From: Hymenobacter sp. BT18
GTDB taxonomy: Bacteria; Bacteroidota; Bacteroidia; Cytophagales; Hymenobacteraceae
Direction of reading: 5' to 3'
Assembly: GCF_012273015.1 (NCBI RefSeq)
Contig: NZ_CP050954.1
Location: 4,626,583-4,690,582, forward strand
Length of the DNA: 64,000 nucleotides
Positions 23,874-32,703 of this stretch are shown here, one piece after another. The position numbers were made by a program, and so were the translations under genes. The first letter of the stretch is position 1. Every line of letters starts with the position of its first letter. Below the pieces are notes generated by a model. That model was not told the origin of the DNA. It made no database searches and saw only the letters and a list, made by a program, of their open reading frames with translations.

Positions 23874-25457
23874 TTAAAGCGGCTGCGCGCCCAGGGCTGC
23901 GGCTACATTTACCCGGCCCCAGCCGAAGGAGGAGCTGCGGGCCGCGCGGTTGCTGCTGGCCGCTACCAGTCGTCCCATAATTTGTGTCCGGGTTTCGTTG
24001 GGGTACTGGGCCCACACCAGCGCGGCCATGCCCGCCATGCTGGCCGTAGCCACCGATGAGCCGCCCACGGTGGAAGGAGCATCACCACTCTGAGCCAGCG
24101 TTAAAGCGCGCAGGTTGTTGCTGCGGCGCTGCATCACCACGGTGAATTCCACGTCGGAGCCCACGTGGCACTCATCACAGCGCGTAGCCAGGTCGTCTTT
24201 TACGCCCGTTACGGCTACGGCCTCAGTAAGTGAGGCCGGGTAGATGACCCCAACCCAGCCCGCCGACCAATCAAAGGAAGTGCCCGCGGCGCAGAAAATA
24301 AGTTTTCCCTTGCCGTAGGCGTAGCGGATGGCGTCCGTCATCTGGGAAGAGGACGTTAGGCGCCCCATGCTCATGCTGATGATGCGAACATCCGCGCGGT
24401 TGGCGGCCAGCAGAAAGGCGTTGGCAACGCCTTGCACCTCGCGGCTGGCATCCAGGAAGACGTCCTCGGCGGCCCGGATGGTTATCAGGTTGGCATTGTA
24501 GGCTACCCCCACAGCGTTGCCATCCGTACCGCGCGGAGCCGCGGCTGCCCCGGCCATGCTGGTGCCATGTCCGCAGCCGTCGTTCGGGGTTTCGGCGCTG
24601 CCATAGGGAATGCCGAAGATGGAGTTGCGGGGCAGCGTAACGAGGCGTTCCACGGTGCGCCCCGAACTCAGGCCCTGGTTGAAGGCCGAGCCCAGGTTTT
24701 CCTGCGCATCGGAAGAGCCCGTATCAATGACCACCAGCTTGATGCCGCTGCCCGTGCTTTGGCTCCAGGCACTCCGGATACCGTGGTACTGGTCGGCCTG
24801 GTGCCAGGAGGACTTGCTGCCATTGCTCAACACAGTGTAGTCGGCGCCTTCCAGCAGCCCGGCCGTTGCTGTGTTGCTACCACAGCCGGAGGAGCTGAGG
24901 GTGGAGGCGGTGCCGCGCGCGGCGGCCCGGGTGCTGCCGGGCTCATAGCCCATGGGCTCGGCGTAGCGCACCAGCCCCGAGGCCCGCAACCGGCGGATGG
25001 TGCCAAGCTCCTGCACACGGACCGTGACAACGGGCAAGGCATTCGGCTCAAACACCAGCAGCTTTTCCAGGGTCAGGTCCGGCTGGGTTTTGCGTTCCTC
25101 GGCCAGAATAAGATCCAGCACCTGCTGACGGGCCGCCTCCCAGCGGGGGAGAAGGCGGGCATCGGCGGGCAGGCTGTGCGCCCCTTCCCGGCCCAGGGGC
25201 TGGTACCCCACGGAAAGCACGTGGTCGGAGCGCAGCAGGGCACTCCACACCACGTTGGCCGGGGCTTGGTTCCAGTTGTAGGATCCTGTTTTCCGGAGCT
25301 GCGTCCAAATTTCGTTGTCCAGCTGCTGGCTGGTCAGGGCCGTGGTGGGCTCGGCAGTGGGTTGGGGCTCGAGCCGGGCTTGGTCGGCCTCGTGCTGACA
25401 GCCGGTAAGCAGCAGCGCTACAAGCGCCGCAGGAGCTAGGGTAAGACTACGCATCAT
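23874..25457 (-). CDS. S8 subtilisin-like serine peptidase lipoprotein
   Basis: About 527 residues. The start is the double ATG at 25457/25454, directly before a lipoprotein signal with lipobox LLTGC. An N-terminal prodomain-like region of about 200 residues comes before the catalytic domain. The triad is visible as LVVIDTGSS (Asp), GCGHGTSMAG (His) and GGSSVATASMAGMAALV (Ser). A Cys-containing segment CDECH near residue 410 and the SGCGS loop near residue 190 could form disulfides. The C-terminus ends soon after the Ser motif, with no T9SS tail. It probably acts at the outer membrane surface. Confidence 0.9.
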   Translation of the reverse strand: MMRSLTLAPAALVALLLTGCQHEADQARLEPQPTAEPTTALTSQQLDNEIWTQLRKTGSYNWNQAPANVVWSALLRSDHVLSVGYQPLGREGAHSLPADARLLPRWEAARQQVLDLILAEERKTQPDLTLEKLLVFEPNALPVVTVRVQELGTIRRLRASGLVRYAEPMGYEPGSTRAAARGTASTLSSSGCGSNTATAGLLEGADYTVLSNGSKSSWHQADQYHGIRSAWSQSTGSGIKLVVIDTGSSDAQENLGSAFNQGLSSGRTVERLVTLPRNSIFGIPYGSAETPNDGCGHGTSMAGAAAAPRGTDGNAVGVAYNANLITIRAAEDVFLDASREVQGVANAFLLAANRADVRIISMSMGRLTSSSQMTDAIRYAYGKGKLIFCAAGTSFDWSAGWVGVIYPASLTEAVAVTGVKDDLATRCDECHVGSDVEFTVVMQRRSNNLRALTLAQSGDAPSTVGGSSVATASMAGMAALVWAQYPNETRTQIMGRLVAASSNRAARSSSFGWGRVNVAAALGAQPL

Positions 25458-25576
25458 GGGGGTGGGTTTGGTTGAGAAGAGCGTTGAAAGAATAAGGGAA
25501 ACAAAATCTTGCTTAAATTCAACTATAAACCGGTGTAACACTTTGGCATTTACGCCGGATACGCCCTGCCCAGCAG

Positions 25577-25615
25577 CCGAAAAAGCCCCGCTGACGCTCA
25601 GCGGGGCTTTTTCGG
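25577..25615. terminator. Strong intrinsic terminator of kup
   Basis: A perfect 18-bp stem (25577-25594 with 25598-25615, 3-nt loop) flanked by A/T runs. It lies downstream of the minus-strand kup gene and upstream of the S8 gene. Confidence 0.85.
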
Positions 25616-25641
25616 CATGCCTACTATGTATGGTTTGGGTA

Positions 25642-27576
25642 CTACTGCACGCGCTGCAGCGACACTTCCCGCACCGGCGTAATCACCAGCGGCACCTTTT
25701 CTACTTTCACGGAGGAAGTGTCCAGCCCAAAGTACTTGTCTTCGGAGGCAATAAACTGCTTGATGTAGAAGTACGCCTGCATCACCAGCTTTTCCACCCA
25801 GGGAAAGTCATTTTCTACCGACAGGAATTTCTCCAGCACCACAAAGCGGAAGTCGCCGGTAACGTGCTGCTTGCTGAGGGATTCGTAGCGGGAGGTAATA
25901 TCCACTTCCTTGTTGCGCACCAGGTCTTCCACCACTTTGCGGAAGTACAGGTTGATGCGCTGCTCCACCCGGAAACCCAGCCGGAAGGTGATGCGGAATA
26001 CGTCGTCGGGAGCCAGCTCCGTCACTTTGTACTCCATGGTATACGGCTCATCCGTGGTATCCACGTGCACGAACCAGTAGATATCGGCCCGCTTGGGGCG
26101 CTTCTGGAAGATGGAGTAGATGATCTTCGACTCGATTTCCGACTGTCGCTCGGCCGAGGACATAAATACCAGGTGGGTGGCGTACTTGGAAATGGATTCG
26201 TCGTTGCTGAGCTCCTTCAGGGCGTCGATATACGGCTCAATCTTCACGAACTCCGTGAGGCGGCGCTTGATGAAGTAGGCACGCAGCCACACGTACATCA
26301 CCAAAATCAAGCACAGGCTGATGGCTACCGACACCCAGCCCCCGTGCGGGAACTTGATCAGGTTGGCAATCAGGAACGAACCTTCAATCAGCCCGTACAC
26401 CATTAGAAACAGCCCCACCAGGGGCAGGGGCACCCGCTTGGCCCGCAGCCACATGGACAGCAGCAGCGTGGTCATGAGCATGGTGATGGTAATGGCCAGG
26501 CCGTAGGCGGCTTCCATGTGCTCGGAGCGCTGGAAGTATAGCACCACGGCAATGCACCCGAGCAGGAGCAGGCGGTTCATACTGGGCACGTACAACTGGC
26601 CTTTTACATTGGTGGGGTAGTTGAGGCGCACCTTGGGCCACATGTTCAGGCGAATAGCCTCGGCCACCAGTGTAAACGAGCCCGTGATAAGGGCCTGGGA
26701 GGCAATGATGGCCGCAATAGTGGCAATGCCAATGCCGATGAGCAGAAACCACTCGGGCATGAGGGAGTAGAAGGGGTTGCGGCCGGCCAGCTTTTCACCG
26801 GCGTGGGCCATTAGCCAGCCGCCCTGCCCAAAGTAGTTGAGCAGCAGGCAAAGCTTCACAAACATCCAGCTGATGCGGATATTGCCCTTGCCGCAGTGGC
26901 CCAGGTCGGAGTATAGCGCCTCGGCCCCGGTGGTACACAGGAACACCGCGCCCAGCAGCCAGAACCCGCCCGGGGTGTTCACCAGCAGGTTGTAGGCGTA
27001 ATAAGGGTTGGCGGCTTTCAGGATTTCCGGGTGATGCACAATGCCGTACACGCCCAGCACGGCCAGCATCGAAAACCACAAAAACATAATGGGCCCGAAG
27101 GCTTTGCCAACAATCTGGGTGCCGAAGCTCTGCAGCAGAAACAACCCACAGAGAATGGCAATAACGATGTACATGGTAGGAATGCCCGGGTACACCGCTT
27201 CCAGGCCTTCAATGGCCGAAGAAACGGAAATAGGCGGGGTGATGACGCCATCGGCCAGCAGAGCCGCACCGCCCACAATGGCCACGGCCGACAGCCAGGC
27301 CCCACGCCGCCTTACCAGGGCATAAAGGGAGAATATGCCGCCTTCCCCGTTGTTGTCGGCGTTCAACGTGAGCAGCACGTACTTGATGGTGGTTTGCAGG
27401 GTCAGCGTCCAGAGTACGCAGGAAATGCCACCGTACACCAAATCCTGGGTGATGACGTCGGGCACAATGGCTTTCATCACGTACAGCGGAGACGTGCCGA
27501 TGTCGCCGTAGATAATGCCCAGCGCAATCAGTAAACCCGCCGTGGATATGGCGGAGTGTCCGTGTTTGTCGTTCAT
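25642..27576 (-). CDS. kup: KUP/HAK/KT family potassium uptake transporter
   Basis: 644 residues from ATG 27576 (MNDKHGHS). The N-terminal signature LIALGIIYGDIGTSPLYVMK is diagnostic of Kup, followed by about 12 membrane helices to residue about 450 and a cytosolic C-terminal domain of about 190 residues. It imports K+ with H+ at the inner membrane. A -7-like TACCTTTG lies 42 bp upstream at 27618-27625. Start ATG 27576 is preferred over the ATG nine bases earlier because it fits the family N-terminus. The C-terminal domain shows no truncation. Confidence 0.95.
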   Translation of the reverse strand: MNDKHGHSAISTAGLLIALGIIYGDIGTSPLYVMKAIVPDVITQDLVYGGISCVLWTLTLQTTIKYVLLTLNADNNGEGGIFSLYALVRRRGAWLSAVAIVGGAALLADGVITPPISVSSAIEGLEAVYPGIPTMYIVIAILCGLFLLQSFGTQIVGKAFGPIMFLWFSMLAVLGVYGIVHHPEILKAANPYYAYNLLVNTPGGFWLLGAVFLCTTGAEALYSDLGHCGKGNIRISWMFVKLCLLLNYFGQGGWLMAHAGEKLAGRNPFYSLMPEWFLLIGIGIATIAAIIASQALITGSFTLVAEAIRLNMWPKVRLNYPTNVKGQLYVPSMNRLLLLGCIAVVLYFQRSEHMEAAYGLAITITMLMTTLLLSMWLRAKRVPLPLVGLFLMVYGLIEGSFLIANLIKFPHGGWVSVAISLCLILVMYVWLRAYFIKRRLTEFVKIEPYIDALKELSNDESISKYATHLVFMSSAERQSEIESKIIYSIFQKRPKRADIYWFVHVDTTDEPYTMEYKVTELAPDDVFRITFRLGFRVEQRINLYFRKVVEDLVRNKEVDITSRYESLSKQHVTGDFRFVVLEKFLSVENDFPWVEKLVMQAYFYIKQFIASEDKYFGLDTSSVKVEKVPLVITPVREVSLQRVQ

Positions 27577-27617
27577 ACGGCGCAAAAAGTGGAATAGGGG
27601 CTATGCGAAAAAGCGCC

Positions 27618-27625
27618 CAAAGGTA
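27618..27625 (-). promoter_or_regulatory. Putative kup -7 element
   Basis: On the minus strand this reads TACCTTTG, an exact match to TAnnTTTG, 42 bp before the kup ATG. A TTTG partner about 19 bp upstream is not evident. Confidence 0.45.
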
Positions 27626-27675
27626 GGCAAGGAAGCCGCAGTGGTGCAGCACCTTTTCAGAAAGAACAGTAGAGG

Positions 27676-28185
27676 TTACTCGCCCTCAGGCGGGGAAGGA
27701 GGTAGCGCCGCCAGCCGGGCGGCTTCTTCGGCGGCCCAGGCTTCGGCTGCCGCCTGCGCGGCCTCGTCGTGGCGGGCTTGGATGCGGCGGTTGAGTTCGG
27801 CAATAATCGGGTGCCAGGATTCGGCGGCGCCGGGCAGGGAAAAATACGCGGCCTCCCGGGCCAGGCGGTACAGGCGCAGGCGGTTGGTACCCCGCTGACC
27901 TATAATAAAAAGGACTGCTCCCAGAACAAGCCCAAGGACGGCGGGCGTGGTGCGCAGCCAGAACTGCAGGTACCCCAGCGCAACTAGCGTAAAGACAAAC
28001 CCACCCAGCAGGTACCACAGCAGCCAGCGCACGGGCTGGAGCTCGGCCCGTTCCAGCTCCAGCAGCAGAAACGTCTGGCTGTGTACGCGCACCCGGTCGT
28101 GGCTTAAAGTCAGCCGGCCATCGGGGCTATGCAGCTCTGGGGCACGGTCGGGCGGAGGAGTAGCAGTAAGTTCCGGCTCAGACAT
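27676..28185 (-). CDS. Hypothetical protein with two membrane helices
   Basis: 169 residues from ATG 28185 (MSEPELT). A polar N-terminal domain carries a PDGRLTLSHDRVRVHSQTF strand pattern. Two adjacent membrane helices follow (LLWYLLGGFVFTLVALGYL and AVLGLVLGAVLFIIG), then a cytosolic helical tail rich in Ala, Glu and Arg. Family not recognised. It lies 83 bp after the FKBP gene on the same strand and 99 bp before kup, so the three may be co-transcribed. Confidence 0.6.
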   Translation of the reverse strand: MSEPELTATPPPDRAPELHSPDGRLTLSHDRVRVHSQTFLLLELERAELQPVRWLLWYLLGGFVFTLVALGYLQFWLRTTPAVLGLVLGAVLFIIGQRGTNRLRLYRLAREAAYFSLPGAAESWHPIIAELNRRIQARHDEAAQAAAEAWAAEEAARLAALPPSPPEGE

Positions 28186-28268
28186 GGCACGTGTAGGCCC
28201 CGGTTGGGCAGTGCTGGTAGTCGTCCAGCGCGGCGAAATGCCGCTTGAGCCAACCGGGGCCGAATACA

Positions 28269-28901
28269 CTAGTTGTTTACTTTCAGCAGCTCCACGTCAA
28301 AGATCAACGTCGAGTCGGGGCCGATGTCGCGGCCGGCGCCCCGCTTGCCGTAGGCCATGTCCGACGGGATGTAGAGGCGCCACTTCGAGCCTTCCGACAT
28401 CAATTGCAGAGCCTCTGTCCAGCCGGCAATTACCTGGTTTACGCCAAACGTGGCGGGCTGCCCGCGCTGGTAGGAGGAGTCGAACACGTTGCCGTTCAGC
28501 AGGGTGCCATGGTAGTGCGTGGTCACCTGGGAGCGGGGGCCGGGCTTTTTGCCCGAGCCTTCCGTCAGCACTTCGTACTGCAGGCCGCTGGGCAGGGTGG
28601 TTACGCCGGGCTTGTTTTTGTTTTCATTCAGGAAGGCTTCGCCTTCCGCTTTGTTCTTGCTCATGGCAGAGGGGTCTTGGTTATCGTCTTCGGATTCGGC
28701 GCCGCCAAACTGGGCTTGCAGTTGCTGCATAGCGGCCTCAATTTGCTGGGGGCTGAGCTGGCTGGGCTGGCCGGCCAGGGCTTCCTTCATGCTGGAAGCC
28801 AGCACGTCGACGTTCAGATCGAGGCCCTGCTCAGAGAAGTTGCGGGCCATATCGCGCCCGATGATGTAGCTGATTTGCTCTTTCAAGCCGGTCAGATCCA
28901 T
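28269..28901 (-). CDS. FKBP-type peptidyl-prolyl isomerase (FklB/FkpA-like)
   Basis: 210 residues. An N-terminal helical dimerisation domain (ISYIIGRDMARNFSEQGLDL) is followed by an FKBP domain: GSGKKPGPRSQVTTHYHGTL, VFDSSYQRGQPATFGVNQVI, WRLYIPSDMAYGKRGAG and a C-terminal LIFDVELLKV. Rotamase-pocket aromatics (Tyr, Phe, Trp, Tyr) are in place. There is no signal peptide, so it is probably cytoplasmic like FklB rather than periplasmic like FkpA. A folding helper. Confidence 0.9.
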   Translation of the reverse strand: MDLTGLKEQISYIIGRDMARNFSEQGLDLNVDVLASSMKEALAGQPSQLSPQQIEAAMQQLQAQFGGAESEDDNQDPSAMSKNKAEGEAFLNENKNKPGVTTLPSGLQYEVLTEGSGKKPGPRSQVTTHYHGTLLNGNVFDSSYQRGQPATFGVNQVIAGWTEALQLMSEGSKWRLYIPSDMAYGKRGAGRDIGPDSTLIFDVELLKVNN

Positions 28902-29113
28902 AGATTCACAAGGTTGTGCCGGTGTAGGCTACGCTGGCGGCTTCATTAGGCCAGGGCCGTCTACACGGGCGGTGAGTAAAACAAGTGCAAGCACCCCCGC
29001 AGAGGTACTTCGGTGTGAAGTACCGAAAACCGCTGAGAATGGATGCGGTTTTTTTTTCAGGCCCGGCGTAAGCTGCTGATTCTGACCAGCGGTTTGTTTG
29101 CCCGTAAACCAAA

Positions 29114-29138
29114 CAAACCCCACGAAAGGTGGGGTTTG
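29114..29138 (-). terminator. Terminator of the 45-residue microprotein gene
   Basis: CAAACCCCAC / GTGGGGTTTG, a perfect 10-bp stem with a 5-nt loop. It lies 26 bp downstream of the minus-strand stop at 29164. On the minus strand it is followed by TTTGG-rich sequence. Confidence 0.6.
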
Positions 29139-29163
29139 AGGCAAGCGGGGCGCAAAAGAGAGC

Positions 29164-29301
29164 TTAGCAGAAGTGAAGCTCTTCCTCGTCGTGCAGGTCA
29201 AAAAACAGGTTCAGGTCGCGTACCTGGGCAGCAAGCAGGCCCAACGAGCCCAGGCCTCCCAGCAACAACAGCGAAGAAACGGCGGCAGTGCTCTTTTTCA
29301 T
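29164..29301 (-). CDS. 45-residue membrane or secreted microprotein
   Basis: ATG 29301 opens a short frame with a Lys-Lys start, a hydrophobic Leu/Gly-rich segment (VSSLLLLGGLGSLGLLAAQ) and a 20-residue polar tail ending in acidic residues, His, Phe and a terminal Cys (LHDEEELHFC). The hydrophobic part could be a signal peptide cut after AAQ or a membrane helix. An exact -7 box TACCTTTG (29342-29349) lies 41 bp upstream and a terminator hairpin lies 26 bp downstream, so the gene is a self-contained unit. No family recognised. Confidence 0.55.
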   Translation of the reverse strand: MKKSTAAVSSLLLLGGLGSLGLLAAQVRDLNLFFDLHDEEELHFC

Positions 29302-29341
29302 GGCAAGTAAGGTAGTGTTGTGTAAATCAGTTTGTTGGTTG

Positions 29342-29349
29342 CAAAGGTA
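29342..29349 (-). promoter_or_regulatory. -7 element of the microprotein gene
   Basis: On the minus strand TACCTTTG, an exact match to TAnnTTTG, 41 bp before the ATG at 29301. The TTG partner is weak. Confidence 0.5.
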
Positions 29350-29457
29350 ATACGCAGTTGTGAATGAATTGTTATGCAAGCATACTTAATTTATGATGCG
29401 TGTCAGTAGAACGCTACTCCTTCGCGCTTACAAACAGAGCAATATTGCCATGCAATC

Positions 29458-30171
29458 TTACGCAGCCGGATAGTCTTGATTTTCGGTTAATACCAGCAGG
29501 GAATACCCTCCGAGGGTTTTGGTACAGAACTTCGGATGCACGGCGTAGAGTCCTTCCCGCAGCCAGTGCAGCACGTGTTCCTTGCGGGTCTTGTTTTTGT
29601 AGACCGGCTCCGTGTACCGCTTGGCAACAACCTTAAAGCCGTACTCAGCCAGCACGCTCAGGATAAAGTCTTCCGTGAAATTGTGAATATGGCCTACCCG
29701 GGCTTTTGATTCCAGCAGCATCTGCTCCCGCAGCAACGACCACACCGACATATCCAGCGGAATATGAAACAGGGTGTAACGGGCCTTGCCCACGATGCCG
29801 CGCAGAAAGGCGAAATAGTCGGTGAGGTGCTCCAGCACGTCGATGACCAGCAGCAGGTCGAAGGGGGCCGGGAGTGTAGCCTGCGTCAGGTCGAGGTGCT
29901 CGAAGCGCAGTTGGGGAGTGGCTTTTGGCTGGGCAATGGCCAAGGCATCCAGGGAAATGTCGTAGCCCACAAACTGCGTGGCCGGGGGCATGTGCCGGGC
30001 CAGCTGCACCAGAATTTCTCCGCTGCCGCAGCCTACTTCGGCCACCGTTTGGTAGGGAACCGGGTGGTGGCGCAGCAGGCTAAGTATCCGCTCAGCTTTA
30101 AAAGGAGCATCCTCCTCGTGCCAGGTGGGGTTGTGGGAGAGGTAGGTAGCGTCGTTGTAAATATCTTTCAT
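29458..30171 (-). CDS. Class I SAM-dependent methyltransferase
   Basis: 237 residues from ATG 30171 (MKDIYNDATY). Rossmann methyltransferase motifs: AEVGCGSGEILVQLA (motif I), FVGYDISLDALAIA (acidic residue after strand 2), LRFEHLDLTQA, and DLLLVIDVLEHLTDY (motif post-II). No N-terminal accessory domain. The C-terminal part carries YGFKVVAKRYTEP, usual for ubiquinone- or glycan-type methyltransferases, but the substrate cannot be told. A TACTTTG box is about 20 bp upstream. It stands alone between the microprotein and the OmpA gene. Confidence 0.85.
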   Translation of the reverse strand: MKDIYNDATYLSHNPTWHEEDAPFKAERILSLLRHHPVPYQTVAEVGCGSGEILVQLARHMPPATQFVGYDISLDALAIAQPKATPQLRFEHLDLTQATLPAPFDLLLVIDVLEHLTDYFAFLRGIVGKARYTLFHIPLDMSVWSLLREQMLLESKARVGHIHNFTEDFILSVLAEYGFKVVAKRYTEPVYKNKTRKEHVLHWLREGLYAVHPKFCTKTLGGYSLLVLTENQDYPAA

Positions 30172-30291
30172 GCTTGGCAGAATGGCCTGGCAAAGTACGG
30201 CAGCGCTCGGCACAACCAGGCTGGTTCTTGGGGGTACCCCGGAGGAAAGCTACGGAGGCCCCTTCTCCTTATCATCCCCGGCCGTGAGGGG

Positions 30292-31383
30292 CTACTTTAT
30301 TGTATTGACTTCTACCCGGCGGTTGCGGGCGTCGGGAGAGGGGTAGAGGGGGCGGGCGTCGCCGTAGCCAATGGTGCTGACCCGCTCGGGCGCTACACCG
30401 GCTTTCACCAAGTAGGCTTTCACGGCTTCGGCCCGCTGCTCCGAAAGCACCAAGTTTTTCTCTGGTTCGCCCAGGCGGTCGGTGTGGCCGGCTACCTGAA
30501 GTTTGAGGTCGGGGCGGGCCAGCAGCTCCGCGGCCAGCTGGGCCAGGGCTGGCTGGGCCCCGGGCAGCAGCTCAGCCGTGCCCTGCCGGAACAAAACTGT
30601 GGGCAGCACCAGGGGCGTGGCCGAGAGCAGGGGGGCGGGGCGCGTAGTATCGGGAGTGGCCGAAGCAGGCGGCGAAACCGGAGCGGGTGAGGAATCTGGC
30701 GCAGGTGAAGGCGCAGGTTTGGGTTGAGTGGCAACGGTACCGTTTACTCGCACGGTAATAGGCACTACCGCGCTTTCGGGGGTGCGGTAATAGCCCTGCA
30801 CTAGGTAAAACGTGGTGGTTTTGCTGAGTTTGGTGCGGTAGGTGTTACCCGTGGTCAGGGGCTGTTTTAGGCTGGCGTCGGCGTACCAGCGCACGTCCCG
30901 GCCCGATACGCGAATGGTCGTTTGGGTGGCCGCAGGCACCGACGCTGCCGATTTCAGCTTCACCCGATACAGCGAGAAAGAGCCATGGTCGCAAGTGCCT
31001 ACCGGGTCGTAGGTGGCGCGGCCGGTTAGCTTTTCCTGGGCTGCGTCATACGTAAACGTGATGGCGCCTGCGCACCAGTAGCTAAAAGGCGTGGCGCCCG
31101 TTTCATTGAGCTTGCGCAGGTGTTCGAGGCGGAACCCGTTAGCGTTGGCAGTGGCCCGTACCTGAAAGGTAACGGTAGTGCCGGGCTGGGCGCCCACTTC
31201 CTGGTAGAGTACGCCAAACAGCCCGCTGCCTTTGCCCCGCTGGAGTCGGAGCACGGTTGGCCAGTTGGCCTCCGGTGTTTTGGCATCCACCTCCACGCCC
31301 TGCCAGATTCCCGTCAGATCCTGCCCGGTAGCCGTTCCCGCCAGCACCAGCAGAAGCATTAGTCCACACAAGAAGCCTTTCAT
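30292..31383 (-). CDS. OmpA-family protein with N-terminal lipocalin-like domain
   Basis: 363 residues from ATG 31383, which starts a signal peptide (FLCGLMLLLVLAGTATGQ). Residues about 22-140 form a beta-rich module beginning LTGIWQGVEVD with a pair of Cys (YWCAG, GTCDHG). A second small beta domain follows, then a Pro/Ser/Ala-rich linker of about 45 residues. The C-terminal 110 residues are an OmpA peptidoglycan-binding domain with LQVAGHTDRLGEPEKN, LSEQRAEAVKAYL and DARNRRVEV. The absence of a beta-barrel or lipobox means it is likely periplasmic and wall-associated. Confidence 0.85.
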   Translation of the reverse strand: MKGFLCGLMLLLVLAGTATGQDLTGIWQGVEVDAKTPEANWPTVLRLQRGKGSGLFGVLYQEVGAQPGTTVTFQVRATANANGFRLEHLRKLNETGATPFSYWCAGAITFTYDAAQEKLTGRATYDPVGTCDHGSFSLYRVKLKSAASVPAATQTTIRVSGRDVRWYADASLKQPLTTGNTYRTKLSKTTTFYLVQGYYRTPESAVVPITVRVNGTVATQPKPAPSPAPDSSPAPVSPPASATPDTTRPAPLLSATPLVLPTVLFRQGTAELLPGAQPALAQLAAELLARPDLKLQVAGHTDRLGEPEKNLVLSEQRAEAVKAYLVKAGVAPERVSTIGYGDARPLYPSPDARNRRVEVNTIK

Positions 31384-31477
31384 ACCGCTAAATAAACTGG
31401 ATTTGGCCATACAGTCCAGCGCACTGACTAATGGAGCCACCCCACCGATAAGCGTGCTACGGCCGTTGTTTGGCTGT

Positions 31478-31924
31478 TTACGCGTCCAGCAGGCGGCGGT
31501 GGTAGTTTACCTGGCCGAGATGGTAAGCCAAGTGGGTAGCCAGGTGCACCAGAAAGTACTCCGTCGTCATGGGGGCATCAAACACCACCTGGGGGTAGAT
31601 TTGCTGAACATCGGCTTCGGACAAGCGCCCTAGACTTTGGTCAACCAGCAGGCGGGTTTCCGCAAGCTGCGCCAGCAGCTCCGCCCGAGGCACGTAGCGG
31701 GCCGAAAACTCCAGGCTCCGCTGGCGCACGTAGGCCGCCCCACCCAGTTCGGCGCCAATGTACGTTTTGAGGTTGCCTATAAGGTGCAGGCAAAGGTTGC
31801 CGGCTGAGTTGGCAATGGCTTTATCGATTAGCCAGAGGTTTTGCTCGTTCTGGTAAAGAGTCACTTCCTCTTGTAGGCGAAGTAAGTCCCGGCTGAAAAG
31901 CCGGCGTAACGTTTCGGTTAGCAT
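31478..31924 (-). CDS. DinB-like (DUF1572-type) four-helix protein
   Basis: 148 residues from ATG 31924 (MLTETLRRLFSRDL). An all-helical sequence matching the DinB/YfiT fold, where three His bind a metal: candidates are CLHLIGNLKTYIG near residue 47 and HLATHLAYHLGQVNYH near residue 128. Members include damage-inducible proteins and thiol transferases such as bacillithiol transferase; activity here cannot be assigned. An alternative start 33 bp upstream would add non-homologous residues. The gene is divergent from doxX with about 280 bp between starts and no clear feature in the gap. Confidence 0.75.
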   Translation of the reverse strand: MLTETLRRLFSRDLLRLQEEVTLYQNEQNLWLIDKAIANSAGNLCLHLIGNLKTYIGAELGGAAYVRQRSLEFSARYVPRAELLAQLAETRLLVDQSLGRLSEADVQQIYPQVVFDAPMTTEYFLVHLATHLAYHLGQVNYHRRLLDA

Positions 31925-32205
31925 GCTGCAAACATAGAAAAACCCAGGTAGGGCCAAGTCGCTGTATGCTTAATGCAAGAGGTAAGCTGCGGCGGAGCGA
32001 AGGGGAAAAGGGTGTGGGGGCTAGCGGCTGAGCCAGGAGGGCCGGCGCAAATGCGCGAAATGCGTCCCATATCGGCTGGGAGCAAGTGTCAATATATGAA
32101 TTGGAGCACCGGGCCACCGGCCGTTGGCGTGCTTTGGCTCACTTCCCGGTCACCATGGCCCATGAAGCCTGCTCCTGTCCTTCCTTCACCGCTTATCTTT
32201 TTTCT

Positions 32206-32703
32206 ATGGTCCGTCTACTACGTTTTCTTGTTGAACCTCTCGTGCTGCCGCGCTGGTGGCAGGATGCGCTGCTGCTCTTGCCCCGGCTGGTATGCGGCTA
32301 CCTGCTGGCCTTCGAGTTTGGGGCCGTAAAGTTCGGGCTGCCCTGGTCCCCGCCCGACCACAGCCTGGGGCTGTTTGAAGTAGCCTTCTGGTTTCCCGGC
32401 GACGTAGCGTCCTACGGTGGTCTCTTTGCGGTGCTGCCCGGCTTTTTTGCCTGGATGGGCGCCTTTAGTGAAGCCGTGGGCGGGCTACTGCTGGCCCTGG
32501 GGCTGGGTACCCGGGTGTCGGCCTTCCTGATTATCTGCACCATGCTGGTCGCCATTTTTATGCAGCAAATCCAGCAGGGGATGTGGAACACGCTGCCCGC
32601 GGCTGGCTTTCTGTGGGCCGCTCTGCCCGGGCTGGTGCTGGGCTCCGGCCGCTTCGGCCTCGATTATATACTAGCCAAACCCCGCCGCCATGAACACGTC
32701 TAG
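32206..32703 (+). CDS. DoxX-family membrane protein
   Basis: 165 residues from ATG 32206, chosen as the first start that leads straight into the membrane domain. Four hydrophobic helices (LLLLPRLVCGYLLAFEFG, FAVLPGFFAWMGAFSEAVGG, AFLIICTMLVAIFM, AAGFLWAALPGLVLGSG) and the GAFSEAVGGLLLALGLGTR motif fit the DoxX/quinone oxidoreductase small-subunit family. Its last 14 bp overlap the start of the following lipoprotein gene, so the two are translationally linked. Confidence 0.82.
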   Translation: MVRLLRFLVEPLVLPRWWQDALLLLPRLVCGYLLAFEFGAVKFGLPWSPPDHSLGLFEVAFWFPGDVASYGGLFAVLPGFFAWMGAFSEAVGGLLLALGLGTRVSAFLIICTMLVAIFMQQIQQGMWNTLPAAGFLWAALPGLVLGSGRFGLDYILAKPRRHEHV

